Shown here in pieces: positions 1 to 12,021 of a stretch of DNA of 64,000 nucleotides. Below the pieces are notes generated by a model. That model worked only from the letters and a program-made list of their open reading frames with translations, did no database searches and was not told where the DNA came from. Within the stretch, counting starts at the first letter, position 1; every line of letters begins with the position of its first letter. The stretch comes from Phycomyces nitens (lineage: Eukaryota; Mucoromycota; Mucoromycetes; Mucorales; Phycomycetaceae). The DNA lies in NCBI GenBank assembly GCA_022702545.1, contig JAHRBC010000003.1, forward strand, positions 5,270,001-5,334,000. The letters run 5' to 3'. A program made the position numbers and the translations under genes.

Positions 1-37
1 TCACTGGGTGAGTGTATTATTATTTTTAAAAATAATA

Positions 38-68
<31 letters not shown>

Positions 69-423
69 TAAAAACTGTTTTTTTTGGGGAGGTTTTTTTT
101 TGGGCTCTCTGTTGTCAAGATAAACAACAGAATGTGGGCAAGGGGAAAAGGGTAAGGGTAAGGGGGGGAAGGCTATTTGACGGGTAAAGATGCAAAATAT
201 AAAGAAAAAGAGGGGGAAACGTATTAGACGCTGGTAGAGAGAGAGAGAGAGAGATAAAAAGAAAGAGAGTAATGCAAAACGAGGTAGGTGGAGGGTTAGT
301 GGGTAGAGATCGCGAAACCAGTTCGTTCTAGAAAATAGAGAAAAATAAAATAAAATAAAGGGAATGAATATATATATGAAGAGAGGATTTGGTGTATATA
401 GCTTTGTTTCTCTTGATTATTTT
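1..423. other. AT-rich low-complexity 3' flank
   Basis: No gene is visible here. The stretch holds a TAA/AAT triplet run near 35-67, G-rich and GA-rich runs (a GA dinucleotide run near 235-255), and the downstream flank of the minus-strand gene that ends at 424. Nothing in it looks coding. Confidence 0.6.
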
Positions 424-2104
424 TTAGTCGAGGGAAAGAGTGCGTTCGCCTGAATGGTTTGTAAGTGCATTTTCTGTCTGGTCTCTCAGCACTATTGACA
501 ACAAGTTAAATTAGCACAAGAACAAAAAAAAACTTCTAGTCGTTTAGATACTTGCAATGTGATTTCAGGCCCTTTCCAAAGTTGAACCAACAGATACTGG
601 CATTGACGATTGTCAAGACCAGCAAAAGCAGAGTTACACTTGCTAATGAGAAATATAATGAGTCTTGTTAATCAACCATGTACAATCATACCAAAAAAGG
701 TCAGGAAATCGCTGACACCAATGTACTTGTAACGCTGATCAATGTCATAGATTCTGTAGATTTTGAATACGAAATATGCCACTCCAGCCATGAGTCCCAG
801 GAAGAATAAGATCACCAGGGGTCTTGATTCATGACGGACCTAGAGAATCAATGTTAGTTGATTGTGTCCAGCCAGAGACCCCAAGATAGCTTACAGCATA
901 GACAGCCAGGATCAATACAAGACAGGTAATCGGCAGGGCAATGATGGTCAAAGGATATTCGACATCTCCGGGTGTGAGTACAAGGACAAGGTATTGGATC
1001 GAGTAACCAAGCAAGAAGAAGATGTCTAGCTTAAGAATGGTCAAGAAGATCTGGTACCAACGATACATATCTATGTGTGTGTTTTTGGGTTGTCAATAAC
1101 ATAAAATATAATATAATCCAAGATGACAAGTATAATATATTACTTCTGATTTCTGGATCGGCTCCAATCTTCTTGTAGATGCGCCATCTGGTTACAAGGG
1201 TTAAAAAAAAGAAGACATTGACATTGATTGGCTTGGTTTGATCCAATTACCCGAATTCCTGGTAGAGTCTGGCGCCAATGTAAAAGTACATCAGTTCGCA
1301 GACACCCGTAATCACTGTACAGACGATCAGAAGCTGGTCAATAAGTGCCTTTAGGTCCTTTGCATTCTTTGAATCGTCATCCGGAGCATCTGGGCCCGGA
1401 TTGATTCCCTCGTTGATGGCGTCGGCTATTTGTTTGAATTGAAAGGCAGCGTAGATGAAGCAGCACATATTAAACAATACAAAGGCAATGACTTGAATGG
1501 TATTTTGGGCACGAACCTATATATGTAAATAATTTTATAATTATATAAATCATTATATAAAACAGCAACAACAACAACAAGCCAAAAGGGCTTAGCACCC
1601 AATTCCCTTACAGCATCCCAAGCCAAGGCAACCTGGAAGACCTGAGAAAAGATAAAGATCATCAGGTACGAGGGAATAGGCACTCCAAGATTGTGCTGTG
1701 TAAAGCTAACAAGGCCAGGTTAATATCTATATGTATATATATGCATATCAATCTTTCGATTATGGTTTACTTTGTGTTTGTGAATTTGGCAAAAATAACG
1801 CTTTCCAGAGCAATAACCACAATGGCTTCAAAGATGGTCAATAGAATCAGGCAGATTGAGTTCCGTGACTTTAGCCACACCTAATGTAATGTACAAAGAA
1901 GAAGAAGAAGAAGAAAAAAGGTTGCCCTTTTTTGCTTTTAGCAAACCAAAAAAGAAACAAAGTACCTTTCTTCTATCATTTGAATATCTCTATCTATATA
2001 AGAATTGCCTGAAATCGTGGTTCTGTTCTTTCACGTTTCATTTCAAACATCTTTCGAGATTGTTCGGGTTCATCACTCGTCCTAGCGAAATTCTCTGTCG
2101 ACAT
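424..2104 (-). CDS. UPF0658-type Golgi multi-pass membrane protein
   Basis: Nine exons read in frame give about 362 residues (exon sum 1089 nt, a multiple of three). The protein is strongly hydrophobic with about seven membrane segments, for example LILLTIFEAIVVIALESVIF near the N-terminus and LLLLVLTIVNASICWF near the end. The middle segments, including VRAQNTIQVIAFVLFNMCCF, ELMYFYIGARLYQEFGWRIY and RWYQIFLTILKLDIFFLLGY, and the C-terminal LRDQTENAL are as I remember them in fungal UPF0658 Golgi membrane proteins (S. pombe SPAC23H3.04 type). The molecular role of that family is not known to me. Two introns need GC-AG splicing: 492-555, with donor GCAAGT, and 1881-2008, with the weaker donor GCAATT joining the first exon (start at 2104). 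The other introns are GT-AG, 49 to 95 bp. The first exon is the least certain part. Confidence 0.82.
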
Positions 2105-3120
2105 TTAGTGTGTGTATGTATGTGTGTGTTTTTGGGAGTGGAATGCGTCTTTGAATTCGTTTGATGATGTGATTATTGAATATTCGATTTGTTATTGGCT
2201 TGAATATATATTCTGTAAAGAAGAATTGAAAAAAAGGAAAAAGAAAGAAAGAAAGAGAGGGAAAAAGAGAGGGAAAAAATAATAAAAAAGAAAATAATAA
2301 TAATTATAATAATAATATTAATAATAATATTAATTATAATTATAATAGCCATACTATAGCAATTATTATAATAGTTATCAAGCCCAATAAAATAAAATAC
2401 ACAACAATAACTCTTACACCACATCTCCTAGATATTAAAGGCAGCTTACAAGCAGTGCTTTTGTTGCTACTATACATTTGCCACATAAATACATATTTCT
2501 AAATTTAAATGGAAATAGAAATTAGGGAAATTGAAAAGGGAAGGGGAGGGGAGGGGGGTTGGGTTGAAGAGGGAGGGTTATTGGCCACTCACTAGTCCAC
2601 CAAAACTTTGGTTTCAAAATAATAAATAAATAAATAAATAAAATGTTGAAAATGGCCAAAAATAAAAATAAAAATAAAAAATCGAAAATTTTTAGAATCC
2701 CACAATTATAGATCCCAAAATTACATATAACTTGAGAATTCCATAACTCTAGTATTTATAAAAGAAGATCAGGTAGGATTAGTACTATTTCGTCATCATC
2801 AGTCTCTTGTACTCCTAATTGACGTTTATAGAATAATCGAACTCTCTCAACAAGTTACATGGAGTAGTAGCTCGTCGGTACATCATTCAACCGATGGCTC
2901 ATTTATACACCTACAATTCAGCACAATTCCTTTTTATTATTTTACCCTTTTTTTTCTTTTTGGAAATCTACTCACCCACATCTTTATTCTTTTTATGTTA
3001 ACAATGAGATTTGTGTATAATGAGATGTCTGTTTTTGAGTTCGATTGTACTTTTCTTGTGTCTAATTTTGGGTAGAGTGTTTGGCAGGATAGTGATTACA
3101 GAGACAAAGTGTAAATTGTT
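2105..3120. other. Gene-poor AT-rich spacer
   Basis: The left part is the promoter side of the minus-strand gene starting at 2104. The rest is simple sequence: purine-rich tracts near 2220-2280, AAT repeats near 2280-2345, AAATA repeats near 2620-2680 and G-rich runs near 2535-2575. I see no supported gene. Confidence 0.55.
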
Positions 3121-3980
3121 TATGGAATGGTATGTTACTTGGAGGTACAGTTTGAAATACATATAAAAAAAAAGGTTTCTTGTTTCAATTCTGTTGGCCA
3201 AAACCCATGAGAGAATGCCCGTGTGGTTAAACAACACCTTTATATTAGATTCTTATTTACATTTATTGATGACGCTACACAATATAGCTAGATCTAGTCG
3301 CATGTCAGCCATGCCTTGCGATTGAATCTATAGTAGACAGCCATATACTCTGCCAAGCTTAATAATAATAATAAAAATGTCACTGGTATACATCTTTAAT
3401 CTCAGGCTACACACGACTTTTTATATTCTGTTGTTTCTCTGTCCATCAGGCCATTCTACAGCCAAAGTTCAAGTCAAAGTGTCTTGGTGGAGTATTTACT
3501 GTCCATATTCGTAGTCATGGGAACCACAAGAAGGAGTGATCAGGACAAAGAAGAACAGAAACCTGGCCTGTGTTCTAGATATATTCATCATTGGAATCTA
3601 TTCATTAGGTCCATGCACCGGCTAGATATGGGGAGTCCGAGCTTAGTACAATTATTTTATTTTTATATATAGAATATAATAAGAAAATCCTATCATGGGC
3701 ACTATAGAAACAAGTAAATAAAAAAAAAGTATATACATATATATATATATATATAGTATCCTTCCATATTAGATATCCATGAATAACGTCCCACTACAAA
3801 ATACGAGCCAAACAGCGAAAGTAGCACAGTTACAAATATCTACAATTCTTTATATTATCACACGTCTATATGCACCAGTTACACGCTTACTATCGTCTGT
3901 AGAACATTCAATAAGAACATCGGTTGTTCCTTGCCTCGGCAGCCATGAATTCAAAGTGTTTCAAACATCTAATGTCAATA
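3121..3980 (+). repeat. Left arm of a large inverted repeat (860 bp)
   Basis: This segment reappears in reverse complement at 6123-6980. Wherever I compared the arms base by base they are identical, including the TA microsatellite, except for one poly-A tract (9 A here, 7 in the other arm), which explains 860 versus 858 bp. The outer end is a sharp break at TATGGAATGG and the inner end a sharp break at AATGTCAATA. The arm contains two small open frames (62 residues at 3484-3672 and the first part of another at 3779-4036), both without recognisable domains. No target-site duplication is visible at the outer ends. Confidence 0.9.
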
Positions 3981-6122
3981 TCCATCATAGTGAATCAGTA
4001 ATCAGAAATAAAAGACACATACTCATTACTCCATAGCAAGATTTTGGTTGGCAATACTTGTTGCTCTCTAATTATTATAATATACATCATTAGAATAAAG
4101 TATTGACCATTTGAGAAATTTTATCTCTCACTTGGTCATCGACTTTGACAAATGAATAATCTACCTCTGGCAAACTAAAGCCGAAACCAATACTTTGTCG
4201 GTCAATCTTTGAAAGAGCCCTCGAGAGTCTAGACTATATACATTTGCAATCATTCTCAAAAGCATGCCAAAAAACGCGTAAAAATAGCTCAAATTTGATT
4301 AAGAATATGCCTAGAATCAATAAAAAATATTATATAAATCTTGCAAACAAGATATTAGAGCAGCTTGAACAGGCTAGCAATAATTATTACCGTACCTTTA
4401 TTCACATTACCAATATATCAGAAGCAGTGGTGGCATTTTAAATAATAATTATACAAAATGTGTCAAACTTTGTTTCCAGGAATTAAATGATAGCAGGCAT
4501 GAACCGTTAACCATCCATGAGAACCATGTCTTTCCTACTTTGGTTTCTGACTGGCAGATAAAATTAAATGAAGTACATCTCTTTTTTTTTACTTTTTGTA
4601 TTTTCTGTTAATTTATGTGGTTTGTAGCGTATTTTACATCGTGTAGATCCAACAGTATCCTGCTCTTTAAACATCACACCATTTTTCAGTGGTAGATGTA
4701 TACACAGCAGATTCGCCGATGTGTAGCTCGGCAAATTGTTTTATTAATTGATCAAAGATCTTTTTTACTTTTTTTTTTTACAATTGTCATTTGGTCCTGC
4801 AAATACCATGTCACCAGGATTATAATAGCCTCACTGTATTCAGCCTTGCACAACGCGTAGGTTTATGTCTAGTTTTCGAGCGGCTGAATAGCCTAATTTT
4901 AATGTCTCAAGCCAAAAAAGAAAGAAAAAATACTCTTTTCTGCTGTAACGCCCTGTAAATCGGTCGGCTCCCATCCGTTGTATAGATACAATTCTGTTTC
5001 TCGTTTATAATCGCTTTTTAATCACGTACATCTACCAGTTGACTTGAGAAATGTTTTTATTAGCCTATAATTCTACATAAACACACACATACACACACAC
5101 CTTGAGATTGCTTTTACTGCAAATGCAACATGTTTATTATTATTCTTCTTCTTGTGGCATAATTTTAGTAAAAAAGAAACTGTATGTTACAAGATTGTTT
5201 TTAGAATTAATCTGTGTATCATGAATTTACCTTTTTTAAAATAAGCCTAATATTTCGTCAAAGGTTGTAATGTTTTTTTAAAAATAATAATAATTGATCT
5301 TCAGTTTATAACCCACAGGGCTCAAAGCCATCTAAAGACTTCTTCCTCTTCTTATTTTATCGCTTATTAACATTGCTGATCACAAACACCATTCATAGTA
5401 TTGGTAGCCTGAGCCTACTCAATATTTTTTTTTGCAAATTAAATATTCTATAGGATGTGTATTATGCATAACAGTTGTAAAAATGTCATCGTAATTCCTA
5501 ATATAAAGCTTATAAAGACTTTATCATTTGGATATTTGTGGTTTGGTAATTACAAATACTGACTTGCCACTTCTTTTTTTTTTAAATATTACCTAGGTAA
5601 AATTCTATCGAACAGTTTAACCAAGAAACAGGTTCTAACCTATTTATTTTTTCTTGATAAGAAAATAGATCCTTAAAAGAAAGCACTATGAAAAGAAGAT
5701 GAAATCAGAAACTAAAAAAGACCGAGCAAACTATTACTAATTTTGTATCAGTTGGAGGAGCCTTTCTTTTTTATCTTTGGTTTATACAAGTATCACCTAC
5801 AGAACCTGGGGCCTGATAGAGTTTTGTCAATATATGGGCTTGTCTTTTTAGATCAATGCCATGAAATATATATATATATTATTAATATTATCAAGGCCAG
5901 CCATGCCAAGAAATAAAAGGAGTCTATGTCGCTTGTATTATTTTTTAATAGATTTATTTATTAGCCAAGAATAATTATAACAAATCACTATTGAATATCC
6001 TTTTTACACAAACATACTTTTTTTTTGTTAGTACAAGAGAATAAGGGATAATTTTCATGTGTTTGTTTTGATTATTGTAAGAGCTAATATGTACTTTGGA
6101 GAGAATAAACATTACTGGTGAG
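3981..6122. other. Unique core between the inverted-repeat arms
   Basis: About 2.14 kb of AT-rich DNA lies between the two arms. It has a small Lys/Asn-rich open frame at 4244-4441 with no recognised domain, a CA-rich run near 5080-5100, and a stretch near 4950-5065 that is a diverged copy of sequence at 29935-30060. No transposase motif was found, so it cannot be called a transposon on coding content. Confidence 0.5.
4950..5065. repeat. Diverged dispersed repeat, copy 1
   Basis: This stretch aligns with 29935-30060 at roughly two thirds identity by eye. The best part is the block TGCTGTAACGCCCTGTAAATC, which differs from the other copy mainly by C/T and G/A transitions. That pattern fits an old repeat decayed by cytosine deamination. 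Its parent element is not identified. Confidence 0.4.
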
Positions 6123-6980
6123 TATTGACATTAGATGTTTGAAACACTTTGAATTCATGGCTGCCGAGGCAAGGAACAACCGATGTTCTTATTGAATGTT
6201 CTACAGACGATAGTAAGCGTGTAACTGGTGCATATAGACGTGTGATAATATAAAGAATTGTAGATATTTGTAACTGTGCTACTTTCGCTGTTTGGCTCGT
6301 ATTTTGTAGTGGGACGTTATTCATGGATATCTAATATGGAAGGATACTATATATATATATATATATGTATATACTTTTTTTTTATTTACTTGTTTCTATA
6401 GTGCCCATGATAGGATTTTCTTATTATATTCTATATATAAAAATAAAATAATTGTACTAAGCTCGGACTCCCCATATCTAGCCGGTGCATGGACCTAATG
6501 AATAGATTCCAATGATGAATATATCTAGAACACAGGCCAGGTTTCTGTTCTTCTTTGTCCTGATCACTCCTTCTTGTGGTTCCCATGACTACGAATATGG
6601 ACAGTAAATACTCCACCAAGACACTTTGACTTGAACTTTGGCTGTAGAATGGCCTGATGGACAGAGAAACAACAGAATATAAAAAGTCGTGTGTAGCCTG
6701 AGATTAAAGATGTATACCAGTGACATTTTTATTATTATTATTAAGCTTGGCAGAGTATATGGCTGTCTACTATAGATTCAATCGCAAGGCATGGCTGACA
6801 TGCGACTAGATCTAGCTATATTGTGTAGCGTCATCAATAAATGTAAATAAGAATCTAATATAAAGGTGTTGTTTAACCACACGGGCATTCTCTCATGGGT
6901 TTTGGCCAACAGAATTGAAACAAGAAACCTTTTTTTATATGTATTTCAAACTGTACCTCCAAGTAACATACCATTCCATA
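6123..6980 (-). repeat. Right arm of the large inverted repeat (858 bp)
   Basis: This is the reverse complement of 3121-3980. It carries the mirror copies of both small frames (62 residues at 6431-6619; 70 residues at 6112-6324, whose tail differs because the arm ends inside it). The near identity means the duplication is recent, is kept alike by gene conversion, or is an assembly artefact. If transcribed through, the two arms would form a dsRNA stem of about 860 bp with a 2.1-kb loop. Confidence 0.9.
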
Positions 6981-8588
6981 TACACAACACCCTCTGATAT
7001 CTTTATCCATTTATGGACATTCTCTAACCAGTATGACCTTTTTATTGGCTGGAATAATTAAACTGGAATTAGACTCACTCTTTTATCTTTTGGTGCACAG
7101 AGTTGGAAATCTGCCAAAACCAGGGAGTGGACCTGTCCATTGTGTGCCCTGATTTTTTACTTTTTTTAAAAAGCAAAATCTCGAGCGTGTGTTTTTCTTT
7201 TTAAACAATTGTCATGAATAAAGACATGGAATTTATGAGGCTCGTGCTCGTCTATCACGGCAAAATAAGTCTGATGAGGACTTTATGACATGAAGTAAAA
7301 TGGGTCAAATGGTGGTTCAAATCACAAGTTAAAAACAAATAGATAAAAGGGTTCGTTTTATTCTTATTGGATTCCAAAGTTACAGTAGAACCTTACCAAA
7401 GAAATCAATGTTGGAGTAAAGAGATAAATATAGTCTCTGTGTGTTTTGTATTATTTTTGAAACAAACTATTTTTCAACCTTGAAGTTTGTATTTTATAAG
7501 GAGACATTATAAGCAGCATTTTAGAGCCTAAACTGAGAGACTTATCGAGCTGATGTAATGGGCTGGTATTTCAACTGACATTCAAAATAATCAGTGGGTC
7601 TGTTGGGACAGCTGTAGAGCTTTGTAAAGAGAGCGACCAGACCTTCAGGTTGCTGTGTGCTACAAGACAATAACAACAATAATAATAATAAAATAATAAT
7701 AATTTTTTTAAAAAAAGAGCCTTTAATAAAAGTATATAGCGTGATTGATGAGTACATTTGGTCAGGAAAAGAGGCCATGAATGTCAATGGTGATCAGAAT
7801 GTCAAAAAGTCTCTTGCAAAATAAGCTCTCTAACACTGTTTTTTATTCTTTAAATAAATAAATATACTTCTTGTACGGTGTACGAGTGTGCACAAGAATC
7901 TATACTATTTGATTAAGTAGGTGACATGTAATATGTATAGTATTTTATTGGTTCAATAGACACGGATTGTTTAAGCATAAAACACACTTCTTTACAATCG
8001 TGCTCTCTTGTGTCTAGATCGACTCTGCAAGATCAGAATTGCTCCTATAACGATCATTTGGAGTTTTTTTTTTTGGGAGATTCTCGGCTTGTCTTGTATT
8101 GGTTTGCCTTTAGAAATCTGAGCAAAAGACAAGAATGACCAAGACATAGGGTCGCACATACTTGAGATCCTATAGCCATAAATAAATACAAGTTTTGCCC
8201 CAGTCGGAACCACGGAAAGTCATACAAAAATGGATTTATCTTTTATAGCAAGACCAATCGTACAAGCCAGCCACATGCCCTTCTATGTGTCTGTACACTC
8301 TCTCTGTCTTTCACTTCTGACTTGTCCGTGGGTCTATGCTTTTGCAGGGATAAGAATGCACAAAATTCTGCTCTTTATTCTCTCTCTCTCTCTTTCTCTT
8401 TTACTTTTGCTTTATATCTCATCCAATACAAGATATCCTTATTCTTATCATAATACATATCTATATCTATATATCTATATATCTATATCTATATATATCT
8501 ATATATCTATATATATATATGTTAATCATTTAAATAATATAAAATCTATATATCCACAAAACACACATAAAAAACACACTTTATTATT
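6981..8588. other. Intergenic region
   Basis: No supported gene. It contains an AAT run near 7675-7700, a CT run near 8385-8400 and a TATC/TA microsatellite near 8455-8521 just upstream of the plus-strand gene at 8589. Small open frames here have no codon pattern or domain that would support them. Confidence 0.5.
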
Positions 8589-10404
8589 ATGGCTGCCGTA
8601 CTTAATGACAGCCCTCATCCCACAAAGCAGTGCACGTCCGCCAGCTGTTGTTCGCCCTCACGACTCTGGAAATCTATCCAGACCATGATTGCAACCGACG
8701 CTAGAGATGCGTTTGCGACTCTTTCGCAAGATCCTGAGCGTGCACCCCATCTCACGCGTGTCTTATTGACCCTCAGAGCAGCAAACGACCCTCTACTCTT
8801 CCCTGCATCACACAAGCACCGTGTGATCCAATTCGACCTTCCTATCCGAGCAGAAGCCGTCCGCAAGTTCGGAAAGCCAGTCACAGATCTCAACGCTATT
8901 CAGCTCGCTCTTTTGCAACGCCGCGACGGAATGGCACATCTGATTCTGGGATTTCTGCGTCAAACCGCAAGTCCAAAAGAAGTCAAGGTTTTCGTGAACC
9001 ATCTATGGGGCCAGCGTAACAGCTCTCTTCAGGTCGCCTGTTTTCTTAACATGCCTCGCCTTGTACGACTTTTGCTTGACTGTGGTGCGGACCCTACCTT
9101 CCGGAATGCCCGTAATCTCGGCCCGGTCGATTGTTCTCATCCCGATTGCCTTTCTGCCCTGGGCCCCCAAAGCCCAGTCAAGAAGACCTCGGTAGCCATG
9201 CCAACAATAACAAGCCGTCCCCGAGCAGCATCATCAGCAGCTGCAATTTCAACAACTACTGCAATTGCAACAATAACAAATCCACCCCGCCAATCTGCTG
9301 TCCAACCTCTGCCTTCTCTATTGATGAAAAAGGCTGCCCAGGGCACGGACGAAGCGCGTGAGCCGATCAGACTGCCTATTCCCCAAGAATACTTTGCTTC
9401 TGTGCACATTGGCCAGAAGAAGCGTCCTGGCCACCACCAGGACATCTATCCTGTCCCAGACGATCTCCTCTCCCGTCCTTCTCTCTCTCCACTCTCCTTC
9501 TCCTCCTCGTCCTCCACATCCTCCTTCTCGTCGCTTTCATCGGTCGAAGAACCAATCCAGGACACACCCAAACCCGCATCCTCAGCACCTGTTGATCGCT
9601 GCTGGTCTCCTCCCGTCTTGGGTTCAGGGCCACCATCTTCGGAATGGGATGGGTGGACAGACGAGAGTGCACTTAAACTGCCGAGACCATCGTGTTTCCC
9701 ATCAGTCCCGACCGATTATCAGCACCAGGCAGCAGAGGAAGATGCAGATGAGGAGGATGACGATGACGATGAAGAAGATTGGACTATTGAGGAGAAGTTG
9801 GCCCCACCAAGACAAGTACACTTTATGCCTCAGATTGTGCTTATTGATGCCTGTGTCCGAGGCGATCTGCCCGAACTCACGGAAATAATCGATCGGACTA
9901 TTGAGCAGTCCGGAATATTTTCTATGCGACACACAACAGGCGATGTTCACGACCGTTCTCTATTGCACCTTGCATTGATGCACGGCCATGAATCCATGGT
10001 ACGATATCTGGTTAAAGAAGCCAACATAAACATGAACCACCCCGATAACGATGGTAAGACTTTTATTAAAAGACTAGTTTGTGTGGTATTGACGATCGCA
10101 TTAGGTTGGACAGCACTCCATTATGCTGCAGCTCTTGGACTGTGGGATTCTCTTGAATACCTCGCATCCTGCAAAGAAGCCAACCTGCAAGCCAAGACCC
10201 AGCACGGTCTCTGCATTCAGGACTGTCCAGAATCTCCTGTGGACCGCAAGAGGTGTCGATGTAAGTAACATGTTTATAATGGACCAACGGATTCTAAATG
10301 GACCTCTAGTCATGATCGAAAGAGCCATTAAACGTGCCTCGCGCACCACCCGTCCAAGATCGTCCACTGCACCTCCCCGCCCTTCCAAAAAGCTCACTCT
10401 TTAA
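8589..10404 (+). CDS. MYPT-like ankyrin-repeat protein, probable PP1 targeting subunit
   Basis: Joining three exons gives 571 residues. Introns are 10054-10104 (51 bp) and 10261-10309 (49 bp). An N-terminal part has an ankyrin-like unit (SSLQVACFLNMPRLVRLLLD, about residues 145-175). A long Ser/Pro-rich linker and an acidic run (about residues 375-400) follow. Then comes RQVHF near residue 408, which fits the RVxF docking motif for protein phosphatase 1. It is followed at once by ankyrin repeats ending HPDNDGWTALHYAA. The order RVxF, then ankyrin repeats, with a PDN-x-GW-x-x-LH repeat, is the layout of vertebrate MYPT1/PPP1R12 and PPP1R16, so a phosphatase-targeting role is inferred. The C-terminal tail is basic and Ser/Thr-rich. 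The first intron is a multiple of three with no stop. Confidence 0.75.
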
Positions 10405-10971
10405 ACTGTCCCTCTGTACATATCACAATCCCTCTCTTTTACCGTCCTGTTCTTGTAATTCACCACCAAACCCTTCCTTGTTTATTATCATGATTCTCCC
10501 CCTTCCAGACAGTGTCCTTCCCTTCTTTCCCGTTTCTGCTGCTCTGATTGTCTATATTTGATCCCCTACCATTCATTTTGTGTGTATATGTTTCTTAATT
10601 ATTAGTATTATTACTGTTGTATTATGCCTCCACCTTTCCAAAAAGTAATTTCTTTCGCTCTTTATCATCGTTATACTTCCCCCATTATTATTATTATTAT
10701 TATTTTAAAAATTTGCCAATCTTTTAAAGTCGAAAGACAAACGTTTTTGTATGTTTCTTATTTATTTATTTATTTATTATATTTCACACACAAACACATT
10801 ATATATATATACATACATACATACACATATACATATATACATACATACATATATACATACATATTACATCTTATTTAAATTAAAAAAAAAGTTCTTGATT
10901 CGTGTTTAATATATAAATATATATATATATTATATATTTAAATATTCATATACGTATCCAAGTGTCTTGTC
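10405..10971. other. Convergent intergenic region with microsatellites
   Basis: Shared 3' region of two genes that point at each other. It is T-rich, with an ATT repeat near 10685-10702, a TATT repeat near 10760-10780 and a TACA/TA microsatellite near 10800-10865. No gene is seen. Confidence 0.6.
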
Positions 10972-12021
10972 TCAGACTGGAAACAGATGTGTATAGCATC
11001 GACTGTCTGGGTGGATATGCATTTCGTGGATCTTGTATGTATTCAATTCTTCCTTGATCGACATGGCCAATTCAGCCGTCAAACGAGTACAAGCGGCTTC
11101 TGGGTCAGACCCTCTGTCATATTCATACTTGGACAATGCACTATGCACAGACACCGTTTCGCCAAACCGCACGGACATTAACCGTCTGGCTTCCTTTCGC
11201 TGTCGGATCGGATCGGGCCGTGGATCTTCATCCATGGCCGTATAGTTGGCCACTTCAAATAATGGCGACGATATGGTTGCGGTTGGTCCCACAAACTGCT
11301 TGTGGTCTAGAGGCTGAACTGCAGCACTAAACGATGCCGACTTGTGAAGTCTGGCCTTCCTCTTGTCCATAAACCGATACTTTATCTTGCTGGCCAATGA
11401 GGTGCGGATTGGAATTGGCACCAAGGTGTCAGGCGTACAAGCGTCAGGGGTTCTATCTAGCAAAGTTATATTTTTATCCCCTGGAGAAGAGTACGAATAG
11501 CTATGGGAGAGCACCTTTCGGTTCAAGAGCCTATCTGAAGGCGATTGTCTCAGGCCAGGAATCGCTTCTGTGTTTGGGCGCAGGTATGGGGTGGGGGTTG
11601 GCGGTGCCTTGAGGGCCTGTCTGATCTTTAGACGAAGTGCCTTGATCTTACTCTTGGTCGATTCGCTTGGCTGTGGGTGCAAGATCGACTCTAGAGCGAC
11701 GCCGTTGATGATCTCCTTGTCTTTGGATTTCTTGGCTGGCTCAATCTTGGTCTTTTGGGATTCTGAACTCGTTAGCCATGCGGATCCAAATGGCTTTAGG
11801 CGCTGCTTGGTAAACCGTTTGGGGTATCGCTACAAAGGTTGAGATCAGCATGTTTGTGTGGGTGAATGGCAGATGCTGGTGGTTTGGATAAGATTCCTTT
11901 GGATAAGATCCTTTGAATAGGATCCTTTGAGGTCTATGTTTCATACATGTTCATCACCAGGGCTCTTTTGGTTGGTCGTAGAAAGAGAGAGAGGTGTGTG
12001 GATCAATGCGGTGTGGGACAT
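10972..12021 (-). CDS. Uncharacterised fungal protein with conserved C-terminal motif
   Basis: Two exons with a 117-bp intron (11830-11946) give 310 residues. The start at 12021 joins in frame to the long second exon. The protein is basic and Ser/Pro-rich, likely disordered over most of its length, with no membrane segment or signal peptide. The last 70 residues hold a compact block: VRFGETVSVHS, EYDRGSDPEA, LTAELAMSIKEELNTYK, EMHIHPDSRCYTHLFPV. I remember similar endings (EYDR ... ELN.(Y/F)K ... EM.(V/I)H ... TH.F) in other fungal proteins, but I cannot name the family with confidence. No function is claimed. Confidence 0.75.

Noticed and set aside
2173..2424. Ile/Phe/Ser-rich 83-residue frame
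   Set aside because: It is a translation of AAT and A/G-rich simple repeats, not a gene.
7290..7330. tRNA T-loop-like GGTTCAAATC
   Set aside because: No acceptor stem, anticodon arm or D-loop could be folded around it.
8230..8688. 152-residue open frame before the MYPT-like gene
   Set aside because: It runs through CT and TATC microsatellites and ends in another frame of the real gene; the Ser/Leu/Tyr/Ile repeats come from simple sequence.
9131..9888. Overlapping open frames on both strands inside the MYPT-like gene
   Set aside because: They are shadows in the GC-richer coding region; the gene's own frame carries the recognisable ankyrin and acidic segments.
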